A stretch of DNA of 56,109 nt from Caldithrix abyssi (GTDB taxonomy: Bacteria > Calditrichota > Calditrichia > Calditrichales > Calditrichaceae): the NCBI GenBank assembly GCA_011369465.1, contig DRQG01000022.1:1-56109 (forward strand). Direction: 5' to 3'. The position numbers were made by a program, and so were the translations under genes. Shown piece after piece: positions 43,245 through 52,385 of this stretch. Position 1 is the stretch's first letter; every line of letters begins with the position of its first letter. Under the pieces are notes generated by a model. The model made no database searches. It was given only the letters and a program-made list of their open reading frames with translations, and was not told the origin of the DNA.

Positions 43245-46200
43245 ATGATCCGCACCAAATCGGATAAAAAAAATGCAAAAACGAATAATTCGGATTCATA
43301 TCCGCGTTTTGAATTTCATATTTCGCGTGACGCGCGGGATCGGTACAAATTCGATGAGAGTCTGTTTTCTTCCGAGGGCGAGGTTATTTTCGGTAATTTT
43401 GCCGACAGCCAGCATCTGGCCGCTTTATTAAATGCCGATAAAGCCGGCGAGGAATATCTTTCTGCCGCGGAATTGTATGCTATGGGGCTGTTGGACGAAA
43501 TTGCCCATTTTATTATCGAAGCTTACCGCAGGCAGATCAATCCCAGGCTGTTGCGGCAGATCGAAAATGAGCTCGCTAAAAAATACGGCGCCGATAAAGT
43601 AGACCTCTTGCTAAAATCCTTTTTAAATAACTTTCCGCCGCAGACCGTGTACAACGGTGAACAAAGCGAAGAGGACTATTTGAAGGGAAAAAGCGGCGAT
43701 CTTACCGCGCGGGAAATATCGCTGGAAGAGGTCATTGTGTTATGGCTGGACAACCGCAACCCGGCCTATCAACCGATCAAGGAAATGATTTCCGAAGAAA
43801 CCCTGCAAAAAGAGACCATTTATGCGCAGATATTTGACGACCTGGAGGCCTTTTTCCGTCGTCTTCCCGGATTTGGTCCGGACAACCTTCCATTGCTGGA
43901 GATGCTTCAGATGCCGGCCCGGCTGTATCCGCATTCGCTTACGGCTCAGTTGCAGTTTATCCGCGAACACTGGCAGGATCTGATCGAACCCCTGCTGACG
44001 CGTATCTTAATCAGAATGGATTTTATCCGCGAAGAAGAAAAAGCCCGGCTGGCGGCGGCGTTCGGCGGCCCCGGGCCCACACAGGTTATCGCATTTGATG
44101 AAGACGAATTTGAAGAAGAACGCTTTAGCGCCGATTTGGACTGGATGCCCCGTCTGGTGCTGATCGCCAAAAGCACTTATGTCTGGCTGGATCAGCTCAG
44201 CAAAAAATATGAGCGGCCGATTACCCGTCTGGATCAGGTGCCGGATGAGGAACTGGATCGGCTGGCCCGGGCCGGGTTCAGCGGCTTGTGGCTGATCGGC
44301 ATTTGGGAACGCAGCCGCGCTTCGCAACGCATCAAACAGATGACCGGCAACCCGGAAGCCATGGCCTCGGCCTATTCGCTGGACCGCTACGAAATCGCCC
44401 GGGATTTGGGCGGCGAAGAGGCTTTTTTAAATTTGCGCCACCGGGCCATGCGGCGCGGCATCCGTATGGGTAGCGATATGGTGCCCAATCACATGGGCAT
44501 CGATTCCCAATGGGTCATCCATCACCCGGACTGGTTTGTTCAAATGGATCATCCGCCCTTTCCCACCTATAGTTTTACCGGTCCCGATTTATGCGATGAC
44601 GAGCGGGTGGGTATTTTTATTGAAGACGGCTACTGGAATCGCAGCGACGCCGCCGTGGTATTCAAACGGCTTGACCGCCATACCGGCGAGGTGCGTTATA
44701 TTTACCACGGAAACGACGGCACCAGCATGCCCTGGAACGACACCGCCCAGCTCAACTACCTGCTGGCCGAAGTGCGCGAGGCGGTGATTCAGACCATTTT
44801 GGAAGTGGCCCGCAAATTTCCCATCATCCGCTTTGACGCCGCCATGACGCTGGCCAAAAAACACTACCAGCGGTTGTGGTTTCCCGAGCCGGGCAAGGGC
44901 GGCGATATCCCCTCCCGCGCTCTTTTTGCCATGAGCAAAGAGGAATTCAACCGCGCCTTCCCCACCGAGTTCTGGCGCGAAGTGGTAGACCGGGTTCAGC
45001 AGGAAGTGCCGGACACGCTGCTGCTGGCCGAAGCCTTTTGGCTGATGGAAAGTTTCTTTGTCCGTACGCTGGGCATGCACAGGGTCTACAACAGCGCTTT
45101 TATGAATATGCTCAAAAACGAAGAGAATGATAAATACCGTTTGTCCGTTAAAAACGTTCTGGAATTTAATCCCCAGATTCTGAAACGCTACGTTAATTTT
45201 ATGAACAACCCGGACGAGGAAACGGCGGTGGCCCAATTTGGTAAGGGCGATAAATATTTTGGCGTGTGCGTTATGATGTGCACCATGCCCGGACTGCCCA
45301 TGTTTGGCCACGGTCAGATTGAAGGTTACGAGGAAAAATACGGGATGGAATACCGCAGGGCCTATTGGGACGAACAAGCGGACGCGGAACTGATGGCCCG
45401 GCACGAGCGGGAAATCTTTCCTTTGCTGCGCCAACGCCGCCGCTTTGCCGATGTGGAACATTTTTATCTGTACGACTTTTATCGCCCGGACGGGAGCGTG
45501 AATGAAAATGTTTTTGCCTACAGTAATGGAAACGGTGAGGACGTCAGTCTGGTGGTGTATCATAACAAATACGAAGAAACCGAGGGCTGGATAAACCTGA
45601 GCAGCGGCGTTTACCGGCAGGAATCGCTGGAACGTAAAACCCTGGCCGAGGCCCTGCAAATCGATGATGATCCCGATTTGTTCGTTTGTTTTAAAGATAT
45701 GATCAGCGGATTGGAATATCTGCGTCCCGCCGCCCAATTATGCGCCGAGGGTTTGCGGCTATTTCTGCCGGCCTATCGTTATCACGTATTTGTTGATTTC
45801 CATCATTTGCGCCGCAGCAACACCCGGCCTTATGATAAATTGTATGACAGAATACACGAACAGGGCGTTCCCTCCATCGAAGAAGCTCTGGATGATCTTT
45901 TGTACGAACCTTTATACATCGCTCTTCAAGAAGCCGTTAACCCGGGCAGTTTGCGCTGGCTGGCCGACGGATGGAAAAAGGGGCGAAAAAACCGGCAGGT
46001 ATTGCTAACTTTTGAGGAAAAAATAACCCTTCTGCTCGAAGCCTTCGCCTCATTCGACCATTTAACCGTTGCCCGCAACAAAATAATCGACTCCGCCCAA
46101 AAGGAGTATCTGGCCACTTTGCGGGCCATTCAGCCGGCGCTAAAAAAAGACGCCGCATTGCCGGTGTATGTGCGAAAAGCCGTCAGCGCTCTGTTCAGCG

Positions 46201-46739
46201 ATCCGCCCAATGACGCTCTGGACGGCTGGCGTATTTTGCTCAGTCTGCCCTTTTTACACGGCCTGCGCCATTTGTACGGCGATAAAACCGGGTCCACTCT
46301 GCCTCGATACAAACTGCAAAAGGCTTTTGCGCGCGCCTGGCAGGAACTGCCGTTGGAAAACGGCGCGGAGGAAGCCGATTACCTGCTTATCGATATTCTG
46401 AGCGAATATCGCCGTGGGCTTCTCGTCGATGAACAGCATCCCGCGCATATATTTTTTGAAGATCTGTTTGGGTATGCCTCCACGATTCGCTTTTTGGGGA
46501 TAAATCTTTTCGAAGGCGTGGTCTATTTTAACAAAGAGCGTTTCGAAACATTGATGCGCTGGTTGTTTATTCTGCGCTACATAGAACTAACGAAACTCCA
46601 AAAAAGTAAAAAGGGGCAGCGCTATCCGGGTTTGCACAAACTGCATAAATTTGTACAGGATATCATCAAATTGGCCGGCAAAACCGGGTATCGGAAAGAC
46701 GATTTTCTAAAGGAGTTAGGTGGTATTGATTTACATTGA
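43245..46739 (+). CDS. Large GH13-family alpha-amylase-type protein
   Basis: The ATG at 43245 has AAGGA eight bases upstream; a GTG six bases earlier is too close to it. The 1,165-residue protein has no signal peptide. The central domain (about 310-780) contains the GH13 regions: DMVPNHMG, RFDAAMTL with nucleophile Asp531, LLAEAFW with acid/base Glu596, and NNPDEETA with Asp657. The about 300 N-terminal and 380 C-terminal residues are mostly helical and match no domain that I know. It may act on glycogen, alpha-glucans or trehalose-like sugars in the cytosol; the substrate is not predictable. The gene ends 27 bases before tRNA-Leu. Confidence 0.8.
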   Translation: MIRTKSDKKNAKTNNSDSYPRFEFHISRDARDRYKFDESLFSSEGEVIFGNFADSQHLAALLNADKAGEEYLSAAELYAMGLLDEIAHFIIEAYRRQINPRLLRQIENELAKKYGADKVDLLLKSFLNNFPPQTVYNGEQSEEDYLKGKSGDLTAREISLEEVIVLWLDNRNPAYQPIKEMISEETLQKETIYAQIFDDLEAFFRRLPGFGPDNLPLLEMLQMPARLYPHSLTAQLQFIREHWQDLIEPLLTRILIRMDFIREEEKARLAAAFGGPGPTQVIAFDEDEFEEERFSADLDWMPRLVLIAKSTYVWLDQLSKKYERPITRLDQVPDEELDRLARAGFSGLWLIGIWERSRASQRIKQMTGNPEAMASAYSLDRYEIARDLGGEEAFLNLRHRAMRRGIRMGSDMVPNHMGIDSQWVIHHPDWFVQMDHPPFPTYSFTGPDLCDDERVGIFIEDGYWNRSDAAVVFKRLDRHTGEVRYIYHGNDGTSMPWNDTAQLNYLLAEVREAVIQTILEVARKFPIIRFDAAMTLAKKHYQRLWFPEPGKGGDIPSRALFAMSKEEFNRAFPTEFWREVVDRVQQEVPDTLLLAEAFWLMESFFVRTLGMHRVYNSAFMNMLKNEENDKYRLSVKNVLEFNPQILKRYVNFMNNPDEETAVAQFGKGDKYFGVCVMMCTMPGLPMFGHGQIEGYEEKYGMEYRRAYWDEQADAELMARHEREIFPLLRQRRRFADVEHFYLYDFYRPDGSVNENVFAYSNGNGEDVSLVVYHNKYEETEGWINLSSGVYRQESLERKTLAEALQIDDDPDLFVCFKDMISGLEYLRPAAQLCAEGLRLFLPAYRYHVFVDFHHLRRSNTRPYDKLYDRIHEQGVPSIEEALDDLLYEPLYIALQEAVNPGSLRWLADGWKKGRKNRQVLLTFEEKITLLLEAFASFDHLTVARNKIIDSAQKEYLATLRAIQPALKKDAALPVYVRKAVSALFSDPPNDALDGWRILLSLPFLHGLRHLYGDKTGSTLPRYKLQKAFARAWQELPLENGAEEADYLLIDILSEYRRGLLVDEQHPAHIFFEDLFGYASTIRFLGINLFEGVVYFNKERFETLMRWLFILRYIELTKLQKSKKGQRYPGLHKLHKFVQDIIKLAGKTGYRKDDFLKELGGIDLH

Positions 46740-46766
46740 ATATTATTGTAAATTTGAAAGTTCAGT

Positions 46767-46853
46767 GCGAAAGTGGTGGAACTGGTAGACGCGCTAGGTT
46801 CAGGGTCTAGTGCCCGCAAGGGCGTGGGGGTTCGACTCCCCCCTTTCGCACCA
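46767..46853 (+). tRNA. tRNA-Leu (CAG)
   Basis: The acceptor stem GCGAAAG/CTTTCGC pairs perfectly and the encoded ACCA end is present. A D-arm with GGTAGACGC, the anticodon stem around CAG (46801-46803), a long variable arm (TGCCCGCAAGGGCG) and a T-arm GGGGGTTCGACTCCCCC complete a class II leucine tRNA of 87 bases. The variable arm and the similarity to E. coli tRNA-Leu(CAG) support the identity. Confidence 0.97.
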
Positions 46854-46861
46854 CACAAAAG

Positions 46862-46885
46862 CCCGGCCAATGGCCGGGTTTTTTT
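46862..46885 (+). terminator. Rho-independent terminator after tRNA-Leu
   Basis: CCCGGCC (46862-46868) pairs with GGCCGGG (46872-46878) around AAT, followed by seven T. It lies eight bases after the tRNA. Confidence 0.9.
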
Positions 46886-47033
46886 ACTCCTGCCTATATG
46901 GTAACGTATGTTACTTGTATTGGTTATATACGTTACTTTATCTTTTGAATTTAATCCGCGTTTCCTGTATTTTATATCATGGCACACCGTTTGATTATAT
47001 TTTCTTCAGAAAACAATTATGGGAGGAAAAACT

Positions 47034-47699
47034 ATGTCAACCGGAACAAAAACCCACATTTCCATCATTCTTGACCGTACCGGTTCTATGGAAAGTATCC
47101 GCGACGACGTCATCGGCGGTTTCAATGCCTTTCTGGCTGAGCAGAAAAAAGACAACAAAGACCAAACGACATTAACCCTGGTCCAGTTTGATACCCAGAA
47201 CCCCTATGAAGTTATCCACAGTTTTAAACCAATCGAGAAGGTGAAGAAACTTACCAGGGAAACGTATGTGCCCAGAGCAATGACGCCATTGCTTGATGCG
47301 ATGGGAAGGGGCATCAATGATCTTGAAAAAACACTTTCGGACATGAAGGAGGATGACCGCCCCGATAAAGTGGTTATGGTGGTCATTACGGACGGGCAGG
47401 AAAATTCCAGCCAAGAATTCAGGAAAGACCAGATTGTAAAAATGATTAAAGAAAAGCAAAAGAAAAACGACTGGCAATTTGTATTCCTGAGCGCAGATCT
47501 GGATGCTATCCAGGATGCCGGCGATTATGGTTTCCATCAGGCTTCCACCATGGCTTTTGATAAGGACGGGGTTGGTATATCAAATGCCTTTCTTTCTTTA
47601 TCGGAGAGCGTAATGAGATACCGAAAAAATAAATCCGGGAATGTTTCATTCTCTGAAGATGATAGAAGAAAACAAAAAAGTGAGAAGAAACGAAAATAA
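47034..47699 (+). CDS. Von Willebrand factor A-domain protein
   Basis: The start at 47034 follows GGGAGG. The 221-residue protein has the metal-ion-dependent adhesion site DRTGSMES (residues 14-21) and the core strands VMVVITDGQENSSQ and WQFVFLSADLDA, giving a single VWA domain with no signal peptide. The tail is very basic (KQKSEKKRK). The ligand is unknown. Such stand-alone VWA proteins work in complex assembly, sometimes in defence or tellurite loci. It is 162 bases upstream of hsdR. Confidence 0.75.
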   Translation: MSTGTKTHISIILDRTGSMESIRDDVIGGFNAFLAEQKKDNKDQTTLTLVQFDTQNPYEVIHSFKPIEKVKKLTRETYVPRAMTPLLDAMGRGINDLEKTLSDMKEDDRPDKVVMVVITDGQENSSQEFRKDQIVKMIKEKQKKNDWQFVFLSADLDAIQDAGDYGFHQASTMAFDKDGVGISNAFLSLSESVMRYRKNKSGNVSFSEDDRRKQKSEKKRK

Positions 47700-47861
47700 A
47701 ATATAGTTCACATTGAACGTATTCATTTCGGTTAATGTAAATTGGCAATTATTTTAATAGATGAATCTTTTTTATTAACTTATAAAAGAGGAATGATAGC
47801 AGATGACTTATGAAATTTTTGATGTATAATTACACAAGGAAGAATAATAAAAGGCCTATTT

Positions 47862-50800
47862 ATGCAGGTAAATAATTTTGAATTCCTTAAAGATAAGCTG
47901 CCCATTTTAACCACTTTGGGTTCTTTTGCCGAGCAGTATGTCTATGCTGACCCGCAAAGCAGCGGAGTCAAATTACGTATCTTCGGTGAAGAAGTTACCA
48001 AAATCCTTTATCAGCAACTAAATATTCCCCTACCTGACGATAAAAGTTTTTTTGGCCTGTTGGATTATGACGGCTTTGTTCGCTTTATTCCCAAAGTTAT
48101 CATCGGAAAGCTGCACCGCATTAGAAAATCGGGGAATAGAGCCGCTCATTCCGATTTATTCACCAGCAAAGATGCAATTGAACTATTAAAAGAGGCATAC
48201 GATATAAGCCGGTGGTTGTATCTATCTGTTTTTAACGGAGAGATAACGGAATGCGGAGAATTTCAGTATCCCGCGGAAGCGCCAAAAACAGCAGAATGGC
48301 AAAAAGAACGGCAAGAATTATTGCAACAACTCTACAAAAGAGAACAACAAGTAGAAAAACTATTGGGGCAATTGGAGGAAGCACGTAACATTGCCCAGAT
48401 CGAACAAAAAACTCAAGAAGAACTTCATAAAATACACAAAAGAGGCAACCAGGTTGCTAATGTCCTGCAATTTGACGAGGCAACAACCCGTCGTTTGCTC
48501 ATTGATGATCAGTTGGTTGTAGCCGGCTGGAATATAGGCGCGGAGGGACAAAACACGTCGGAAGTGACTCAGGAAGAAGAAATAAAGCATCAGCCTACGG
48601 AAACAGGTATCGGATTTGCGGATTATGTGCTTTGGGATGATGACGGAAAACCCTTAGCGGTTATCGAAGCTAAACGAACATCTAAAGATCCTAATTTAGG
48701 GAAAAAACAGGCGGTTATATATGCTGACGGTTTGCAAAAAGAGTATGGACAGCGGCCGGTAATTTTTTACACAAACGGCTATGATATATATATTTGGAAT
48801 GATGCTGCCAAAGAACCGCCACGTAAAATATATGGTTTTTACTCCAAGGACAGTCTTCAATATTTACTTTTCCAGAGAAGAAATAAATTATCCATAAATC
48901 AAATAAAACCAAACCTGAGTATAATCGACCGCGCATACCAGTTGGAAGCCGTTAGACGTGTACTGGAAGATTTTAATCAAAAAAAGCGCAAAGCTCTTAT
49001 TGTACAAGCCACCGGCACCGGGAAAACCAGAGTTGCTATTGCCCTGGTTGACGCTTTGATTAAGGCCCGTTGGGCAAAGCGGGTGTTATTTTTGTGTGAC
49101 CGGCGGGAATTACGTAAACAGGCCAAGAATGTATTCAATGAATATACCAACGAGCCGTTAACCGTTGTATCTGCCAACACATACAAAGAAAGGGATAAAC
49201 GGATTTATCTGGCCACTTATCCGGCTATGCTGAAAATATATCAAACTTTTGATGTGGGTTTTTTTGACCTGATTATCGCTGATGAATCCCATCGTAGTAT
49301 TTACAATGTTTATAAAGAGATTTTCCTCTATTTTGATGCTTTGCAGGTTGGATTAACAGCCACGCCGGTTGATTTTATTCACCGCAATACTTTTAGCTTA
49401 TTCGGCCGGCCCGACGGTGATCCTACCACCAGCTTTAGTTACGAAGATGCCATAAACAGCGAACCGCCCTATCTGGTACCGTTTGAGGTTTTTACGCATA
49501 CTACCCAGTTTTTACGGGACGGTATTAAATACACGGAACTAAGCCATGAGCAACAACTGGAACTGGAAGAACAACTGGCCGAGGCGGAGGAATTGGAGGT
49601 AGAAGCAGGACAAATAGACCGGCAGGTTTTTAATAAAGATACGAACCGGGAAATTCTGCGCAATCTGATGGAAAACGGCATTAAAGATAAAACCGGCATG
49701 CACCCGGGCAAGACCATTATTTTTGCCCGCAGTCATAAACATGCCATGTTATTAAGGGAACTTTTTGATGAAATGTATCCCCAATATGGCGGGAAATTCT
49801 GCGCAGTAATTGATAATTACAATCCGCGTGCGGAACAACTTATTGACGACTTTAAGGGCTTCGGCAATAATGATGAACTTACCATTGCCATCTCTGTTGA
49901 TATGTTGGATACGGGCATCGATGTACCGGAGGTGGTTAATCTGGTTTTTGCCAAACCGGTAAAATCCTTCGTTAAATTTTGGCAGATGATCGGCCGGGGT
50001 ACACGTTTGTGTCCGAATTTGTTCGGTCCGGGCAAAGATAAGGAAAAATTCCGCATCTTTGACCATTGGCGAAATTTTGAATGGTTCGACGTACATTATA
50101 AAAAAGCCGAAACCACAACCAGCAAATCGCTGATGCAGCGGTTGTTTGAAATGTATGTACGGCTGGCGGATACCGCCCTGCAAAAATTCGACAAGCATAC
50201 CTTTTCCTTAGCGGTTGATTTAATGCATCAGGAATTAAATACCCTGCAAAGTATCAAAACCGTGGCTGTGAAGGAAAAGTGGAAAACAATAGCCGGAGTG
50301 AATCAGGAAACGGTGCTTAAACAGTTTTCGGCAGAAACCAAACAGGTTTTGCTTTCTGAAATTGCCCCTTTGATGAGCTGGCGCAATATTCGAGGCCAAT
50401 ATGCCGCTTATGATTTTGATTTGCTCATCGCTATCCTGCAAATTGAATTATTATCCCAAACCAGCTTATTCCGGGATTACAAAGATATATTGATCAATCG
50501 TTTGAATCGTTTGCAGCCGAATTTGAGTCCGGTACAGGCTAAAATGGATGTAATAAAAAAGGTTTTGGCGTCGGAATTCTGGCAAAAAGTGACTGTGATT
50601 GAGCTGGAAAACATCCGTCAGGAACTGCGCGGGATTATGAGATTTCAACAGCGGAAAATGGTAGAAAACACATCGCTCACTATTGACGTTACCGAAAATG
50701 AGGATTTGATTGAACATGATGTGTACATGCCCAAAAGACTGGAAGGACTTGACCTGTTAGCTTATAAACAGCGGGTGGAAAAGGTTTTACAGGAACTGTT

Positions 50801-51251
50801 CGATAACAACGAAACTCTGAAGAAAATAAAAGCCGGGGAACCGGTAAATGAGGATGACCTGGAATCTCTGGTTTCTTTGGTTCTGATGCAGCATCCTGAT
50901 ATTGATTTGAATATCCTGCAGGAAATTTATCCCGAAACGGCCGGACATCTGGATTATGCCATCCGGCGGATTATAGGCTTAGACGGCCGTTTTGTAAGCG
51001 ACCAGTTCCAGAAATTCATCCAAAGACATCCGGAGCTGACCGCCAAACAGATGCGCTTTTTGGATATGTTGAAAAACCATATCAGTAAATACGGAGCTAT
51101 TAAACCGGAACGATTATATGATTCACCCTTCACCTTAATCAGCGGTGACGGTCCGGAGGGAATATTTAAAGACAAACAGGTAGATGAGTTGATTGGCCTG
51201 GTAAAGGAAATCAGTGAGCCATATACAGCGGACGAAGAAAAGGATAAATAG
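47862..51251 (+). CDS. hsdR: Type I restriction enzyme R subunit (EcoEI-like HsdR)
   Basis: An N-terminal DUF4145-like domain (about 10-130) and a coiled coil (145-190) precede the nuclease domain, with ADYVLWDDDGKPLAVIEAK carrying the D...ExK site. The motor follows, with Walker A TGTGKT (383-389), IADESHRS (DEAD-like box) and GLTATPVDF, and the helicase half with MIGRGTRL. The C-terminal region (about 890-1129) fits the EcoEI_R_C domain. Complexes of R2M2S1 translocate and cut unmodified DNA. AAAGG precedes the start. It is followed by the repeat region and GIY-YIG gene rather than directly by hsdM. Confidence 0.95.
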   Translation: MQVNNFEFLKDKLPILTTLGSFAEQYVYADPQSSGVKLRIFGEEVTKILYQQLNIPLPDDKSFFGLLDYDGFVRFIPKVIIGKLHRIRKSGNRAAHSDLFTSKDAIELLKEAYDISRWLYLSVFNGEITECGEFQYPAEAPKTAEWQKERQELLQQLYKREQQVEKLLGQLEEARNIAQIEQKTQEELHKIHKRGNQVANVLQFDEATTRRLLIDDQLVVAGWNIGAEGQNTSEVTQEEEIKHQPTETGIGFADYVLWDDDGKPLAVIEAKRTSKDPNLGKKQAVIYADGLQKEYGQRPVIFYTNGYDIYIWNDAAKEPPRKIYGFYSKDSLQYLLFQRRNKLSINQIKPNLSIIDRAYQLEAVRRVLEDFNQKKRKALIVQATGTGKTRVAIALVDALIKARWAKRVLFLCDRRELRKQAKNVFNEYTNEPLTVVSANTYKERDKRIYLATYPAMLKIYQTFDVGFFDLIIADESHRSIYNVYKEIFLYFDALQVGLTATPVDFIHRNTFSLFGRPDGDPTTSFSYEDAINSEPPYLVPFEVFTHTTQFLRDGIKYTELSHEQQLELEEQLAEAEELEVEAGQIDRQVFNKDTNREILRNLMENGIKDKTGMHPGKTIIFARSHKHAMLLRELFDEMYPQYGGKFCAVIDNYNPRAEQLIDDFKGFGNNDELTIAISVDMLDTGIDVPEVVNLVFAKPVKSFVKFWQMIGRGTRLCPNLFGPGKDKEKFRIFDHWRNFEWFDVHYKKAETTTSKSLMQRLFEMYVRLADTALQKFDKHTFSLAVDLMHQELNTLQSIKTVAVKEKWKTIAGVNQETVLKQFSAETKQVLLSEIAPLMSWRNIRGQYAAYDFDLLIAILQIELLSQTSLFRDYKDILINRLNRLQPNLSPVQAKMDVIKKVLASEFWQKVTVIELENIRQELRGIMRFQQRKMVENTSLTIDVTENEDLIEHDVYMPKRLEGLDLLAYKQRVEKVLQELFDNNETLKKIKAGEPVNEDDLESLVSLVLMQHPDIDLNILQEIYPETAGHLDYAIRRIIGLDGRFVSDQFQKFIQRHPELTAKQMRFLDMLKNHISKYGAIKPERLYDSPFTLISGDGPEGIFKDKQVDELIGLVKEISEPYTADEEKDK

Positions 51252-51300
51252 TGCATATGTCATTTAGCGGAATACCATTTTCTACCGGTAACCAAAACAG

Positions 51301-51547
51301 GTCATTCCAACAAATGACCCATACCTGTCATTCTGACGAATACCCCCTACCTGTCATTCCGACGAACGAAGTGAGGAGGAATCTTAACAACACAAGGAGT
51401 AAAGATTTCTCATCCCGCCCCGGCGGGATTCGAAATGACAGTAGGCGATCTTTCCGGTGGGTGACCCATTTACGTCATTCCGACAAACGAAGTGAGGAGG
51501 AATCTTAATATACCAGGAGCATAGATTTTTACCCCGATAAATCGGGA
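51301..51547. repeat. Hairpin repeat units left of the GIY-YIG gene
   Basis: The complete 89-bp unit at 51352-51440 starts TGTCATTCCGACGAACGAAG and ends TTCGAAATGACA, so its ends are complementary; it carries a GCCCCGGCGGG inner hairpin. A second, partial unit (51474-51547) begins with GTCATTCCGACAAACGAAG and ends near the CCCGATAAATCGGG palindrome, 35 bases before the GIY-YIG ATG. Short TCATTCCAACAAA/CCCATACC units lie at the left edge (51302-51330). Confidence 0.85.
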
Positions 51548-51582
51548 TAAAAAAGTACATAACATGTAAAGATTGTTATACC

Positions 51583-51882
51583 ATGTACAAAGAAAAATTT
51601 TATTTCGTTTATATTATGACCAACTGGAATGACAAGGTCATGTATGTAGGCATGACAAATAATATTGTACGCCGGGTTTATGAACACAAAAACAAATTAA
51701 TAGACGGATTTACCAAAAAATATAATATTATTAAACTGGTTTATTACGAAACTTTCCAGGATGTCCGGCTTGCTATCGAAAGGGAAAAACAGATTAAAAA
51801 ATGGAGAAGAGAAAAGAAAAACAATCTGGTAAATACTCTGAATCCAGAATGGAGAGACCTTAGCGAAGATTTTGAAGATTGA
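51583..51882 (+). CDS. GIY-YIG nuclease-domain protein
   Basis: The 99-residue protein is a minimal GIY-YIG domain: VYIMTNWNDKVMYVGMTNN provides the two half-motifs, Arg in NIVRRVYEHK and Glu in AIEREKQIKKW complete the active site. It belongs to the small UPF0213/YhbQ-like group and has no DNA-binding extension. There is no Shine-Dalgarno. It is embedded between hairpin repeats inside the hsdR-hsdM interval. A possible job is cutting or moving those repeats, but this is inferred only from position. Confidence 0.85.
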   Translation: MYKEKFYFVYIMTNWNDKVMYVGMTNNIVRRVYEHKNKLIDGFTKKYNIIKLVYYETFQDVRLAIEREKQIKKWRREKKNNLVNTLNPEWRDLSEDFED

Positions 51883-52006
51883 AGTATTAAGATTTCTCTT
51901 CCACCCTGGTGTGATCGAAACGACGGGGCATTGTATTGCAGTGAATTTTGATTCTGTATTAAAAATAGCGTGTTCTCTGTCATTCCGAGGAACGACCGAA
52001 ACCTGT

Positions 52007-52340
52007 CATTCCAACAAACGACCCATACCTGTCATTCCGACGAACGAAGAGAGGAGGAATCTTAACAACACCGGGATCAAAGATTTCTCACTGCATTCGA
52101 AATGACATTAGACGGTCATTCCGAGGAATAAAGTGACGAGGAATCTTGATACACAGGGGGGGGTAAAGATTTCTCACTGCGTTCGAAATGACAGCAGGCG
52201 GTCATTCCAACAAACGACCCATACCTATCATTCCGAGGAATGACCCATACCTGTCATTCCGACGAACGAAGAGAGGAGGAATCTTAACAGCGCAGGGAGC
52301 AAAGATTTCTCATCCCGCCCCGGCGGGATTCGAAATGACA
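52007..52340. repeat. Hairpin repeat units right of the GIY-YIG gene
   Basis: Three units like those on the left are present: 52030-52107 (78 bp), 52115-52193 (79 bp) and 52252-52340 (89 bp). The last is nearly identical to the left-hand unit at 51352-51440. All start (T)GTCATTCC, contain GAGGAATCTT and AAAGATTTCTCA, and end CGAAATGACA. CCCATACC-type linkers separate some units. The array ends 45 bases before the hsdM ATG. Confidence 0.85.
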
Positions 52341-52385
52341 GTGTGTGATAGTTGAACATAAACAGCCAAACCCAATAGGATCCTT

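Noticed and set aside
44589-45737. 382-codon frame antisense to the GH13 gene
   Set aside because: The GH13 gene on the other strand has intact catalytic motifs; the antisense frame is a by-product of its codon use.
51251-51508. 85-codon frame after hsdR
   Set aside because: It translates the hairpin repeat units; no protein features.
51301-52340. CRISPR array
   Set aside because: The units differ in length, have complementary ends, lack regular unique spacers and have no cas genes nearby.
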